Assembly: GCA_947175645.1 (NCBI GenBank)
Contig: CAMWNP010000004.1
Span: 62,001 to 126,000, forward strand
Origin: an uncultured Porphyromonadaceae bacterium
Lineage (GTDB): Bacteria > Bacteroidota > Bacteroidia > Bacteroidales > Muribaculaceae
Direction of reading: 5' to 3'
Length of the DNA: 64,000 nt
Part shown: piece after piece, positions 16,871 through 24,615 of the stretch
Layout of the letters: each line of letters starts with the position of its first letter
How positions within the stretch are numbered: the stretch's first letter is position 1
The notes under the pieces: generated by a model
The model's input: the letters and a program-made list of their open reading frames with translations, nothing else
The model's database searches: none
What the model was told of the DNA's origin: nothing
Translations under genes and position numbers: made by a program

Positions 16871-19413
16871 TTTATGATGATTTTTTTTGATTTTACACTG
16901 TTTTTACTTTCCACTGTCAGCAGATAAACTCCATTGGCACTGTCAGGAACCACCATCTGCGCACTCTTTCCGGAAGCATACGCATGAGCGACCGTACGTC
17001 CGCCAAGATCATGCAGGGTAACGGCTTTCAGAGATTCTCCTGATGTGACAGTGAGAAGATCTCCCGCTCCCGGAACAGCCGGTTCTATGGTTATATCCCC
17101 GAATCCGTTGTCACTGACGCTTTCAACACCCTGCATGTTGTTGTCATACTCGGCGCGAAGGCCGTCCAGTCTGATGGTCTGGCTTCCTTTGTAGGATGTG
17201 TTTGCGGCGATATTGAACTGTATATAATATAATATATAGGGGAAACTGCCTATATCCTCTTTCCCGGGCATCGGGATCTCCACCGTGTGGGTTTTGCCGG
17301 CGGCAAACAGATCTCCTTCAGCGGGGGTTATGTCCACTCGGTTCGTACGGCTGTGCTGCGGAGTCCTCAGGTCGACGTTTATTCCTGACACATCAACCGA
17401 AGGGGTGAACGTCAGCAACAGACGGTCAGGCAAGGAATAGAACTTAATGGTCTTCGCTATCTTCACGAAGGGTGTGCGTGGAGAACCATAGGTGAACTGA
17501 ATGGTACCGTCACCACCCATACTCACAGCCGTCACACCGGTGGTGCCACTCGCTTTCCATCCGTCAGAGCCACCCTCTGAAACGGCTTCAGGGGCTATTT
17601 CAACAGTGACATCACACTCATCAGAGAACTCACCCACCGTGCAGCGGACCTTGGCCGTACCCTCGGCCACTCCACGGAGCACGCCGTTCTCCACGGTTGC
17701 CACCTCCTGATTATCGCTCTCCCACGCAAGTGTGGTATGATCGTATGTGTAGGTGTGTTGCCCCACGGTAGCATTAACCTCCATGGGATACTCGCGGGTG
17801 TTGTCAATGAGAATATTCTTGAGGCGCAAGGCAATCTGCGCTCCCATCACTTTCATCTGCTTCCTGACGGTAACCGTGCCGGAGGTGGCCGTAAGTTCTC
17901 CCTCCGCCGGACTTCCGGCGGCGGTGAACATGGTCCCGTCACAATTTCCCACTGACGGGTCGCAACTCAGCGTGAAGTCGCGGTAGTCATCATTGATGAT
18001 ATCTCCGTAGCGGTTATAAGCAATGATCCGTGGAGCGTATGTTCCGTAAACAGGGGCTTCCAGTTCATAATCATAGAATTCCAGACGGGTCACCTCATTG
18101 TCAGCGGGTGCGGTTGAATAAACCAGCATTCCGTTGGCCACCGCGCGCGGAGTAGACTCCGTGGTCTTGTTGATGATACGGTCACCGACGAGCATCTGAG
18201 CCGATCCTCCTGCATCCATGCTCACCAGATTCGAACATCCGAAATGCTTCACTATGTGGCACAGGCCCTCCGTGTTGATTCCCTTTGATGCGCCATAGAC
18301 AGGATCGGTGGCCATGTCGATTACACAGATGAACAGTTTGCGGCCGTCAGCGCTTGAGCCGTAGGAGCACCGGCTGTAGGTCATGGGGTTATAGTTTCCC
18401 ATATTGTCAGGATTATAGTTCTGTGACGTCAGTTCTCCATCCTTCATGACAAGAGCGTTGCCCCCCACAAGGTTATCTATGACAGGCACTGTGCCTTTAC
18501 CACCCTTTTCACTTGACCATCCCAGTTTTATCTTTATTGACTCTCCCTTCTGCAGACCGGCGAGTTTTGTACCCTTGTCACCGCGTGCCACCAGTACGGC
18601 GTCATAGTCGCCTCGTTTACCCGGACCCGAGCCGGTTACAATCTCCTCTACAGTAAAGGTCATGTTCTTACCTGTAGCCCAGGTCTGATTTTTTGCGAAC
18701 TTCAGATATACTTCAGTCGACACACCGCTGACAATGTTGAAAGTTCTGCCGTCTGATGAAAGATCAGCAGGCATGAAACTCATATTTTTATCGTAGTAGC
18801 CTGTGTAAAGACAAACCTCATTGTCACGGCAGATCTTGTTTACCTGATATATGTCGATGTTACCAATGTTGTCCGTCTTTATCTTGCCGAACCATGGCCA
18901 AGCCTCGCAGTGAAGGTTTCGGTCACTGTCGACAAAGAATATCCCTGTTTCGGTATATCCACCGTTCCATTGATCGGAGTTCATGTTTGTTTCATCCACA
19001 ATCTGCCCGTTACGTACGCATCCAACCACATGCACCCCGTTGAGCAACGGCCCGTAAGGAGCGAAACTTGAAGTCACGAAAAAATTGGCATTGGCGCCGC
19101 CCAGCACCTTGTGACCCTCTCGGGTCTGTCGGGCTGCGGCATTCACCAGATACTCTGTGCCGAACTGTGTTTCATTTGCAATCGTCGTCTCGATGGTGTT
19201 GTACGGATTATCCATATCCATGGTGATGATATTGACGTTAAGCGGATATTCCGGCAATCTGACACGCGTGTAGTGCACCCCCGGTCCGAGATCACGCTCA
19301 ATCAGCCTGGTCAGTTCGTAGGTTTTTCCACTCACTTCAATGGATTCCGCCTGTGCTGCCACGGGAAGCAACAGTGCTGCCGCAAAGGCAGATCGGAGTA
19401 TTTTTTTTATCAT
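16867..19413 (-). CDS. Exported phosphodiester glycosidase (NAGPA-type), first gene of the operon (848 aa)
   Basis: The N-terminus MIKKILRSAFAAALLLPVAA is a signal peptide. The NAGPA domain contains VSMDAGGSAQMLVGD and TPRAVANGMLVYS, so the conserved acid and glycine-rich motif are kept. A Big_2-like domain (about 535-610), a beta-sandwich and a T9SS type-A tail ending KNSVKSKKIIIK follow. It is a full-length paralogue of the next gene (14327), diverged throughout, with the stop overlapping the next start by 4 nt. As promoter-proximal gene it probably sets expression for all six genes. The likely location is the cell surface or outside the cell. Confidence 0.85.
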   Translation of the reverse strand: MIKKILRSAFAAALLLPVAAQAESIEVSGKTYELTRLIERDLGPGVHYTRVRLPEYPLNVNIITMDMDNPYNTIETTIANETQFGTEYLVNAAARQTREGHKVLGGANANFFVTSSFAPYGPLLNGVHVVGCVRNGQIVDETNMNSDQWNGGYTETGIFFVDSDRNLHCEAWPWFGKIKTDNIGNIDIYQVNKICRDNEVCLYTGYYDKNMSFMPADLSSDGRTFNIVSGVSTEVYLKFAKNQTWATGKNMTFTVEEIVTGSGPGKRGDYDAVLVARGDKGTKLAGLQKGESIKIKLGWSSEKGGKGTVPVIDNLVGGNALVMKDGELTSQNYNPDNMGNYNPMTYSRCSYGSSADGRKLFICVIDMATDPVYGASKGINTEGLCHIVKHFGCSNLVSMDAGGSAQMLVGDRIINKTTESTPRAVANGMLVYSTAPADNEVTRLEFYDYELEAPVYGTYAPRIIAYNRYGDIINDDYRDFTLSCDPSVGNCDGTMFTAAGSPAEGELTATSGTVTVRKQMKVMGAQIALRLKNILIDNTREYPMEVNATVGQHTYTYDHTTLAWESDNQEVATVENGVLRGVAEGTAKVRCTVGEFSDECDVTVEIAPEAVSEGGSDGWKASGTTGVTAVSMGGDGTIQFTYGSPRTPFVKIAKTIKFYSLPDRLLLTFTPSVDVSGINVDLRTPQHSRTNRVDITPAEGDLFAAGKTHTVEIPMPGKEDIGSFPYILYYIQFNIAANTSYKGSQTIRLDGLRAEYDNNMQGVESVSDNGFGDITIEPAVPGAGDLLTVTSGESLKAVTLHDLGGRTVAHAYASGKSAQMVVPDSANGVYLLTVESKNSVKSKKIIIK

Positions 19414-19557
19414 GATAACTAAGGTTGGCTGCAGTCGTTTACGTCAGTATATGACTTTGGCAGCCTTGACTGGTTTATATTCCGTTTATTCATTAACTTG
19501 CCCCGGGTCAGTATTCAATTGAGGACAAGGTCAGGGTTAGTTCTTTTTATTTATGTG

Positions 19558-19565
19558 CAAATATA
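19558..19565 (-). promoter_or_regulatory. Candidate -7 promoter box for the six-gene exported operon
   Basis: The minus strand reads TATATTTG, matching TAnnTTTG. It lies 145 nt upstream of the first gene. No convincing -33 box was found at the usual distance. Confidence 0.4.
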
Positions 19566-19669
19566 ACCTTAAATTTTTATTTCAGATAATTAAAAATAGT
19601 TAACTTTTGTTATAAGCCCTGTTTTTTACAGTAAATCGCTCAATTACACAAATTTTTCCATAATTATAG

Positions 19670-19698
19670 TTGACGTTCTGAAAAAATTACTAACTTTG
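19670..19698 (+). promoter_or_regulatory. Promoter of serC-serA
   Basis: TTG at 19670-19672, an 18-nt spacer, then TAACTTTG at 19691-19698. This fits the Bacteroidetes -33/-7 pattern. It predicts a leader of about 50 nt before the serC ATG at 19757. Confidence 0.65.
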
Positions 19699-19756
19699 CA
19701 ACGCTATCCTCTCTCCAAATCAACCTTATTGAACAACAGTAAAACCAACAACAGTC

Positions 19757-20830
19757 ATGAAGAAGCACAATTTTTATGCCGGTCCTTCAATTCTGAGCCA
19801 GTACACTATCAAGAATACCGCTGACGCAGTTTTAAACTTCGCTGACATGGGGCTCTCCATTCTTGAAATTTCTCATCGTTCAAAACAGTTTCAGGCAGTT
19901 ATGGACGAAGCGGTGGCTTTGTTCAAGGATCTACTTGAAATCCCTGAAGGTTACTCCGTACTTTTCCTCGGAGGTGGCGCGTCACTCCAGTTCTGTCAGG
20001 TGCCCATGAACCTTCTTGCCAAGAAAGCAGGATACCTTGACACAGGCGTGTGGGCTTCAAAGGCAATAAAGGAAGCGAAACTATTCGGTGAGGTCGACGT
20101 AGTGGCTTCTTCAAAAGATCGTAACTACAACTATATTCCTAAAGACTACACAGTTCCGCAGGATCTGGATTACTTCCATTATACCTCCAACAACACAATC
20201 TACGGAACTGAAATCCGTAAGGACCCCGACGCCGGAAACGTTCGCCTGGTTGCCGACATGTCGTCCGACATCTTCTCTCGCCCGGTTGACGTGGCTAAAT
20301 ATGACCTGATTTATGGTGGCGCTCAGAAAAACCTCGCCCCCGCAGGGGTTACTTTCGTTATCGTGCGTGACGAGGCTCTGGGACATGCTGACCGTGCAAT
20401 CCCCACCATGCTCGACTACCGTACACACGTCAAGAAAGGCTCCATGTTCAACACTCCCCCCGTGCTACCCATCTTCGCCGCTCTGCAAACCCTGAAGTAC
20501 TACAAGCAGTTAGGCGGAGTTCGTGAAATTGAGAAATCATGCATCGCCAAGGCATCAAAACTCTATGAAGCGATAGATTCAAGCCGTATGTTCGTCGCCA
20601 CCGTGCCTGACCACGCTGACCGCTCGCTGACAAACGTATGCTTCGTGATGAAACCTGAATATGCCGATCTGGAAAAATCATTCATTGACTTCGCTACCGA
20701 GAAAGGAATGGTTGGAATCAAGGGACACCGCGACGTCGGCGGCTTCCGTGCATCGCTCTACAACGCTCTTCCCATGGAAAGCGTCGATGCCCTGATTGAA
20801 TGTATGAAGGAATTCCAGAACAACAAATAA
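19757..20830 (+). CDS. serC: Phosphoserine aminotransferase
   Basis: SerC transfers an amino group from glutamate to 3-phosphohydroxypyruvate, and also serves the pyridoxal phosphate pathway. The 357-residue length is normal. The PLP lysine is Lys191 in [11 protein letters not shown], and the N-terminal FYAGPSILS and HRSKQF motifs are characteristic. It is followed 11 nt later by serA, so the two steps of serine synthesis are encoded in one transcript driven by the 19670-19698 promoter. Confidence 0.97.
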   Translation: MKKHNFYAGPSILSQYTIKNTADAVLNFADMGLSILEISHRSKQFQAVMDEAVALFKDLLEIPEGYSVLFLGGGASLQFCQVPMNLLAKKAGYLDTGVWASKAIKEAKLFGEVDVVASSKDRNYNYIPKDYTVPQDLDYFHYTSNNTIYGTEIRKDPDAGNVRLVADMSSDIFSRPVDVAKYDLIYGGAQKNLAPAGVTFVIVRDEALGHADRAIPTMLDYRTHVKKGSMFNTPPVLPIFAALQTLKYYKQLGGVREIEKSCIAKASKLYEAIDSSRMFVATVPDHADRSLTNVCFVMKPEYADLEKSFIDFATEKGMVGIKGHRDVGGFRASLYNALPMESVDALIECMKEFQNNK

Positions 20831-20841
20831 AATTCCTGACA

Positions 20842-21762
20842 ATGAAAGTTCTCGTTGCAACAGAAAAACCATTCGCGGCAGTTGCCGTGGATGGAATACG
20901 CAAGGAAATAGAAGCAGCCGGATACACTCTGGAACTTCTTGAAAAATACACCGACAAACAGCAGTTGCTCAACGCCGTTGCAGATGCCGACGCTCTGATC
21001 ATTCGCTCTGACAAGGTCGATGCCGAAGTGCTCGACGCAGCAAAGCAACTCAAAGTTGTGGTTCGGGCCGGAGCAGGCTACGACAACGTGGATCTCGCCG
21101 CGGCTACCGCCCACGATGTTTGCGTGGAAAATACCCCCGGACAGAACTCAAACGCCGTGGCTGAACTCGTGTTCGGCATGACTGTGATGGCCGTACGCAA
21201 CATGTTCGACGGCACCTCAGGCACAGAACTGAAGGGAAACTCCATAGGCATACATGCCTTCGGACAGGTTGGACGTAACGTGGCTCGCATTGCTAAGGGT
21301 TTCGGAATGAATGTGAACGCTCTTGACCCCTATTGTCCTGACCAGGTTATGGTGGAAGCAGGAGTCACTCCGGTCCATGACATCAAGGAACTTTACAAAA
21401 ACAACAAATTCGTATCGCTCCACATCCCCGCCACGGATGAAACACGCAAAAGCGTTGGCTATGACCTGATTACGCTCATGCCTAAAAACGCCGTACTTAT
21501 CAACACTGCCCGTAAGGAGGTGATTGATGAAGAGGGTCTTGCCAAGGCTCTTCGTGAACGTCCCGACATCAAGTATGTGGCAGATGTAAAACCAGATAAC
21601 GCAGATGCCCTTAAAGAAGAATTCGGAGCACGTGTATTCTTCACTCCTAAGAAAATGGGCGCCCAGACGGCAGAGGCTAACATCAACGCCGGTATAGCCG
21701 CAGCACGCCAGGTGGTTGCCTTTCTACGTGATGGCATCGACCGTTTCCGAGTGAACAAATAA
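20842..21762 (+). CDS. serA: D-3-phosphoglycerate dehydrogenase (lysine-type, short form)
   Basis: It oxidises 3-phosphoglycerate to 3-phosphohydroxypyruvate with NAD. The Rossmann segment GIHAFGQVGR and the NTARKEVIDEE motif are present. I chose the start at 20842 (MKVLVATEKPF), because the longer frame overlaps serC and adds unrelated residues; this gives 306 residues. There is no ACT or ASB regulatory domain. The usual catalytic His in TPHIGA is Lys here (FTPKKMGAQTAEA). This matches the type IIIK enzymes known from Bacteroides and Entamoeba, so it is probably active but not serine-inhibited through an ACT domain. Confidence 0.95.
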   Translation: MKVLVATEKPFAAVAVDGIRKEIEAAGYTLELLEKYTDKQQLLNAVADADALIIRSDKVDAEVLDAAKQLKVVVRAGAGYDNVDLAAATAHDVCVENTPGQNSNAVAELVFGMTVMAVRNMFDGTSGTELKGNSIGIHAFGQVGRNVARIAKGFGMNVNALDPYCPDQVMVEAGVTPVHDIKELYKNNKFVSLHIPATDETRKSVGYDLITLMPKNAVLINTARKEVIDEEGLAKALRERPDIKYVADVKPDNADALKEEFGARVFFTPKKMGAQTAEANINAGIAAARQVVAFLRDGIDRFRVNK

Positions 21763-21785
21763 AATATCCCTTATATAAACTGCAA

Positions 21786-21815
21786 GAGGGTGTGCTAAAA
21801 TTTTGGCACACCCTC
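21786..21815 (+). terminator. Terminator hairpin after serA
   Basis: GAGGGTGTGC / GGCACACCCTC (inverted repeat with a short A/T loop) lies 24 nt after the serA stop. The tail is weak (GTTAAGTTT). It belongs to the TGTGTCA-type hairpin family seen at several gene ends in this window. Confidence 0.6.
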
Positions 21816-21823
21816 GTTAAGTT

Positions 21824-21895
21824 TATATGAATTATTAAATTTATATGAATTATATGAATTATATGAATTATATGAATTATATAAATTATATAAAT
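21824..21895 (+). repeat. Tandem array of eight 9-bp units (TATATGAAT)
   Basis: Eight consecutive 9-bp units fill 72 nt exactly: five TATATGAAT, one divergent TATTAAATT, and two final TATATAAAT. It begins 9 nt after the serA terminator hairpin. The similar array at 37412-37474 also has 9-bp units and also follows a terminator. It is not a CRISPR, as there are no spacers. Confidence 0.85.
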
Positions 21896-22117
21896 AAGTC
21901 AGATGCAAACCGCTTCCGGAAGCAACGACACAGATGGCTTATTATGACACACCTTCGCTTAATATATAGACCGCTACATTTGTTAAATTCCTGACAATTA
22001 ACACACCTTAAATTGGCTCATAACCGCCTACACCACACATCTTTATCCTTCAAACATATCTCTTTTCTCATTTTCCTTTATCTTACAATTTCCGGTCGTA
22101 TCACCCTTTTCAGGCAG

Positions 22118-22125
22118 TAACTTTG
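22118..22125 (+). promoter_or_regulatory. -7 promoter box of the lysis cassette
   Basis: TAACTTTG, a perfect -7 match, lies 22 nt upstream of the holin-like gene start. No TTTG was found at -33 with normal spacing. The cassette therefore may be transcribed by the host's main sigma factor. Confidence 0.5.
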
Positions 22126-22147
22126 CAGAAAAATAATCAGATACGAT

Positions 22148-22345
22148 ATGAAAAAACACAAACAAACCCTGCAACTCATTCTCGCCTCTTTAATCACACT
22201 TGCCGGACTCATTCTCATAGGAGCCGGATTCTTCGCACCGCCGGTGGGTACGATCGATGCCTCTGTCCTCACCGCCTTCGGTGAGATCCTCACATTTGCC
22301 GGCGCACTCTTCGGCATGGACTACCACTACCGATTCCGTAAATAA
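22148..22345 (+). CDS. Holin-like small membrane protein (65 aa)
   Basis: A 65-residue protein with a basic N-terminus (MKKHKQ) and two hydrophobic segments at about 8-28 and 38-56, ending in a short charged tail (DYHYRFRK). The size, the two helices, and the position directly before a muralytic amidase fit a phage-type holin, which permeabilises the inner membrane. Similar small proteins with a FAGALFG-DYHY end are familiar to me from Bacteroidales phage-like regions, but this is from memory. The amidase gene starts 15 nt later. Confidence 0.65.
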   Translation: MKKHKQTLQLILASLITLAGLILIGAGFFAPPVGTIDASVLTAFGEILTFAGALFGMDYHYRFRK

Positions 22346-22360
22346 AAACATCTTAATCTC

Positions 22361-22765
22361 ATGCGAAAAATCAACAAAATCATCATCCACTGCTCAGCGA
22401 CTCCCGCCGGCAGGAACGTTACTGTTGACGACATCGACCGGTGGCACCGGCAGCGGGGCTTCAACAGCATCGGCTATCACTATGTGATCTATCTTGACGG
22501 TACAATACATGCCGGACGTCCTGAACATATTCAGGGAGCGCACTGCAAGGGACAGAACGCCCACAGCATAGGCGTATGCTATATAGGCGGCTGCGACTGC
22601 CACATGAAACCGGCCGACACCCGGACCCCACAGCAACGCGAATCTCTTATAAAACTTGTCGACTTGCTGCTAAACCGTTATCCTGACGCCTCAGTCCACG
22701 GCCATAATGAATTCACCGCCAAGGCTTGTCCCTCATTCAATGTAGAAAAAGAATTCCGCCGATGA
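22361..22765 (+). CDS. T7-lysozyme-like N-acetylmuramoyl-L-alanine amidase (134 aa)
   Basis: An Amidase_2 domain fills the whole protein, the size of phage T7 lysozyme. The expected zinc ligands are present: His10 (IIIHCSAT), His115 (HGHNEF) and Cys123 (KACPSF), with the GYHYVI tyrosine-histidine pair at 39-40. It would cut the MurNAc-L-Ala bond. There is no signal peptide, so export would depend on the upstream holin-like protein. Its stop overlaps the start of the lipoprotein gene (ATGA), as expected for a lysis cassette. Confidence 0.88.
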   Translation: MRKINKIIIHCSATPAGRNVTVDDIDRWHRQRGFNSIGYHYVIYLDGTIHAGRPEHIQGAHCKGQNAHSIGVCYIGGCDCHMKPADTRTPQQRESLIKLVDLLLNRYPDASVHGHNEFTAKACPSFNVEKEFRR

Positions 22766-23187
22766 AAATAATCCTGCCACTCCTGCTCATCATAATCCTC
22801 ACCTCATGCGGTGCAAGCAGAAAGCAAACTATTGAAGCCGGACATGTCATCTCCACGGATACACTCCGCACTTTCCACTCTGAAGAGTCTGCAAACGCCT
22901 TAACGTTCTCTCAATCGGAAACAATGATCGCCGCGGACTCCGCGGTGTGTGTCAACGACTCCATTCCTTTGACACGACTCTACGGCGTCAGGATGAAACA
23001 CAAAGTTAATCACGTAACTGTTGAATCTGCGTCAGCGACCTCCGACTCCGTGGACCACATCAGCCGGCTGACATCCGAATCCTTTGTAACCTCACAATCT
23101 GAACGCCCCGCTTCCTCCCCACCCATCATCGCTTACATCCTCATAATTCTTATTATCATCATTCTCATCCGGTTGAGAAAACACTGA
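22762..23187 (+). CDS. Rz-like lipoprotein with C-terminal membrane helix (141 aa)
   Basis: The start at 22762 (MKIILPLLLIIILTSCGASR) gives a lipoprotein signal with lipobox LTSC; a frame start at 22726 would overlap the amidase and bury the signal. After a Ser/Thr-rich middle, a strong transmembrane segment (IIAYILIILIIIILI) and RLRKH close the protein. A protein with a lipid anchor at one end and a membrane helix at the other, coded directly after a holin-like protein and endolysin, resembles phage Rz/Rz1 spanins that join the two membranes. No coiled coil is obvious. Terminator 23200-23235 follows. Confidence 0.6.
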   Translation: MKIILPLLLIIILTSCGASRKQTIEAGHVISTDTLRTFHSEESANALTFSQSETMIAADSAVCVNDSIPLTRLYGVRMKHKVNHVTVESASATSDSVDHISRLTSESFVTSQSERPASSPPIIAYILIILIIIILIRLRKH

Positions 23188-23199
23188 TATTGCAGTAAG

Positions 23200-23235
23200 G
23201 AGGGTGTGTCAAAACAAAAATTTTGGCACACCCTC
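23200..23235 (+). terminator. Terminator hairpin after the lysis cassette
   Basis: GAGGGTGTGTC / GGCACACCCTC with an A-rich loop, 12 nt after the lipoprotein stop. It is nearly identical in stem to the serA terminator. Confidence 0.6.
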
Positions 23236-23358
23236 TTAAGGTTTGTCAGAATAGGTTAGATGCAAGGCGCTGAGGATGAGGCTGATGGGAGCATACCTAA
23301 GTATGTGACCGAAGCCGCTTCCGAAAGCAACGACGCAGATGGCTTATTATGACACACC
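23200..23358 (+). repeat. Intergenic repeat element, copy B
   Basis: Same architecture and orientation as copy A: a GAGGGTGTGTC hairpin, then AGATGCAA, CCGCTTCCG, AGCAACGACGCAG and a final TTATTATGACACACC. The interior 23265-23312 (about 48 nt) is absent from copy A. The ends form an inverted repeat, GGTGTGTCA / TGACACACC. Copies A and B bracket the three lysis genes in direct orientation. Confidence 0.65.
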
Positions 23359-23367
23359 GTTCTAAAA

Positions 23368-23394
23368 GAGGCGTACCTTCAGCAGGCACGCCTC
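23368..23394. terminator. Hairpin between convergent genes
   Basis: GAGGCGT / ACGCCTC inverted repeat with a 13-nt loop, directly after repeat copy B. The flanks are A-rich on the left and T-poor on the right, so it could act for minus-strand transcripts of the sigma operon, which end at 23572. Confidence 0.4.
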
Positions 23395-23571
23395 CTTCAT
23401 CGTTGATCATTACTATTTTAAGAAAACAAATAATCAACTGTTGAATAACTCATCGCGGTTTAGGAATTCTTATCTTCTTTTTATGTAATTATTATCTTTA
23501 TATTCTGAAAATTTTGAATTCGGCAGAATAGTGTTCCGGCAACAGAAAACCGTGATCTCAATTTTTCATTG

Positions 23572-24150
23572 CTATTTGTTTTCAGTGCTCTTATCCTGGG
23601 AACCTGCGCCTTGTGCTGCTCTTTTTTTGGCAATCTTCTTTCGGTTCGCCTGAACCTTCTTACGGCGTTTGTCAACCTGCTCATGTTTTTGTTCACGATA
23701 TTTCTCACGCTTCTTCATCTCCTCGCGTTTCCGTTCCATGATTTTCTTCTCATAGCGAAACATCTTTTCAATCTTGCGGGGAGACATAACCTTCTTGAAC
23801 TTTTTATAATATTTCTCGCGGACATCAATCATTTTTCGGCTTGATTCAAACCCCTTGCGGATATTCTCATCAATATCACTGTCTGACAGTGAACCTTTCT
23901 TGCCATTGATCACTTCCGGTTCCTTACACTTGTTCTGCTCCCGTACCGAAACCATTTCGGAGCGGTAGTCTGTATAAATCTTCACGAAATTAATGGCTGT
24001 GTCACCTTTCAATTTCAGTTTTTCAACAAGCCAGTCAGCCTCCTTGACTATCTGGGGACCGGTGGAAGGCGACATACACTCGGCCTTGGAAACATTAATC
24101 GTAAACAGTGCAATCACCAGAGCGGTCATCACTGAAAGCAAAGTTCTCAT
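23572..24150 (-). CDS. Basic exported protein, Spy/CpxP-like (192 aa)
   Basis: A signal peptide (about 1-23, ending NVSKA) precedes a helical protein very rich in Lys, Arg and Glu. The C-terminal part (about 110-185) is strongly charged and likely one long helix or coiled coil (KKIMERKREEMKKREKYREQ). The motif MSPRKIEKMFRYEKK resembles the LTxxQ region of Spy/CpxP-type periplasmic chaperones seen downstream of sigma factors in Bacteroidales. It is third in the run sigma (24616), anti-sigma candidate (24211) and this gene, so it may be a stress-response output of that sigma factor. Confidence 0.75.
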   Translation of the reverse strand: MRTLLSVMTALVIALFTINVSKAECMSPSTGPQIVKEADWLVEKLKLKGDTAINFVKIYTDYRSEMVSVREQNKCKEPEVINGKKGSLSDSDIDENIRKGFESSRKMIDVREKYYKKFKKVMSPRKIEKMFRYEKKIMERKREEMKKREKYREQKHEQVDKRRKKVQANRKKIAKKRAAQGAGSQDKSTENK

Positions 24151-24210
24151 ATCTTTTCTATTTTGATTTTATAAAAATTTGTGATAGGTGGTTTAATAGG
24201 ATGTCAGACA

Positions 24211-24537
24211 TCAATCAACATCTGACGCCATAAATTCTGAATAAGTATCAAGATCATCCAACGCTATGGATGCATTCAGTTCACTGTCGCTCAACGAGGC
24301 TATGTAAGAGTCCAGATCCGGAGTGTTTCTGTAAGTTCCGAACAGGAAAACTGCAACTGACGCTATCACCGCTATCGATGCCGCAGCAGCAACAAGCAGC
24401 GTGACAACCTTTCTCCCCTTCCGGGGCATGGACGCTACAAGAATACGCCTCTCCTGATGCTCGAAATAGCCTTGAGGAACAGTATAAGGATTTGACCGAT
24501 CCCGTATATTGTCAATATTAAATTCCTGTCTGTTCAT
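24211..24537 (-). CDS. Small membrane protein, candidate anti-sigma factor (108 aa)
   Basis: A cytoplasmic segment (1-43) containing NPYTVPQGYFEHQE is followed by a single transmembrane helix at about 44-66 and an acidic exterior tail (DSYIASLSDSELNASIALDD). The YTVPxGYFE motif is common in small Bacteroidales proteins encoded next to ECF sigma factors. There is no zinc-binding HxxxCxxC motif of classical ZAS anti-sigma factors. The gene lies 78 nt after the sigma gene on the same strand. Anti-sigma function is inferred from position and topology only. Confidence 0.7.
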   Translation of the reverse strand: MNRQEFNIDNIRDRSNPYTVPQGYFEHQERRILVASMPRKGRKVVTLLVAAAASIAVIASVAVFLFGTYRNTPDLDSYIASLSDSELNASIALDDLDTYSEFMASDVD

Positions 24538-24615
24538 ATTTCATTGATTTATATTAATCCTTTTCACTGATTTAACTCGTTTCAGTCTGATTTCCTAATT
24601 TGCAATCCGTTTAAA

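Larger units (their letters stand above)
19414..19756. other. Divergent intergenic region between the exported operon and serC
   Basis: This 343-nt stretch has no credible gene. It is A/T rich from 19550 to 19690 and holds promoter boxes for both directions: TATATTTG for the minus-strand operon (19558-19565) and TAACTTTG for serC (19691-19698). The minus-strand operon would carry a leader of about 140 nt; I see no riboswitch-like structure in it. Confidence 0.6.
21786..21953 (+). repeat. Intergenic repeat element, copy A
   Basis: The copy starts with the GAGGGTGTGC hairpin and ends TTATTATGACACACC, so its outer ends form an imperfect inverted repeat (GGTGTG...CACACC). Positions 21898-21953 match 23254-23358 of copy B: both have AGATGCAA, CGCTTCCG, AGCAACGAC and CAGATGGCTTATTATGACAC. 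Copy A lacks about 48 nt of the copy B interior and has instead an array of 9-bp units. No ORF is inside, so it is a non-autonomous, MITE-like or extended terminator element. Confidence 0.6.
21763..22147. other. Intergenic region between serA and the lysis cassette
   Basis: The 385 nt hold the serA terminator, the 9-bp array, repeat copy A and, at 22118-22125, the -7 box of the next gene. The stretch 21954-22110 has no gene or structure that I can support. Confidence 0.6.
23188..23571. other. Intergenic region after the lysis cassette
   Basis: The 384 nt hold repeat copy B, and a further hairpin at 23368-23394. The remaining stretch (23400-23571) is A/T rich and I see no gene in it. The converging gene at 23572 ends here. 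Confidence 0.6.

Noticed and set aside
22726-22761. Earlier start for the Rz-like lipoprotein
   Set aside because: It would put 12 residues before the signal sequence; the ATG at 22762 fits the lipobox and overlaps the amidase stop as ATGA.
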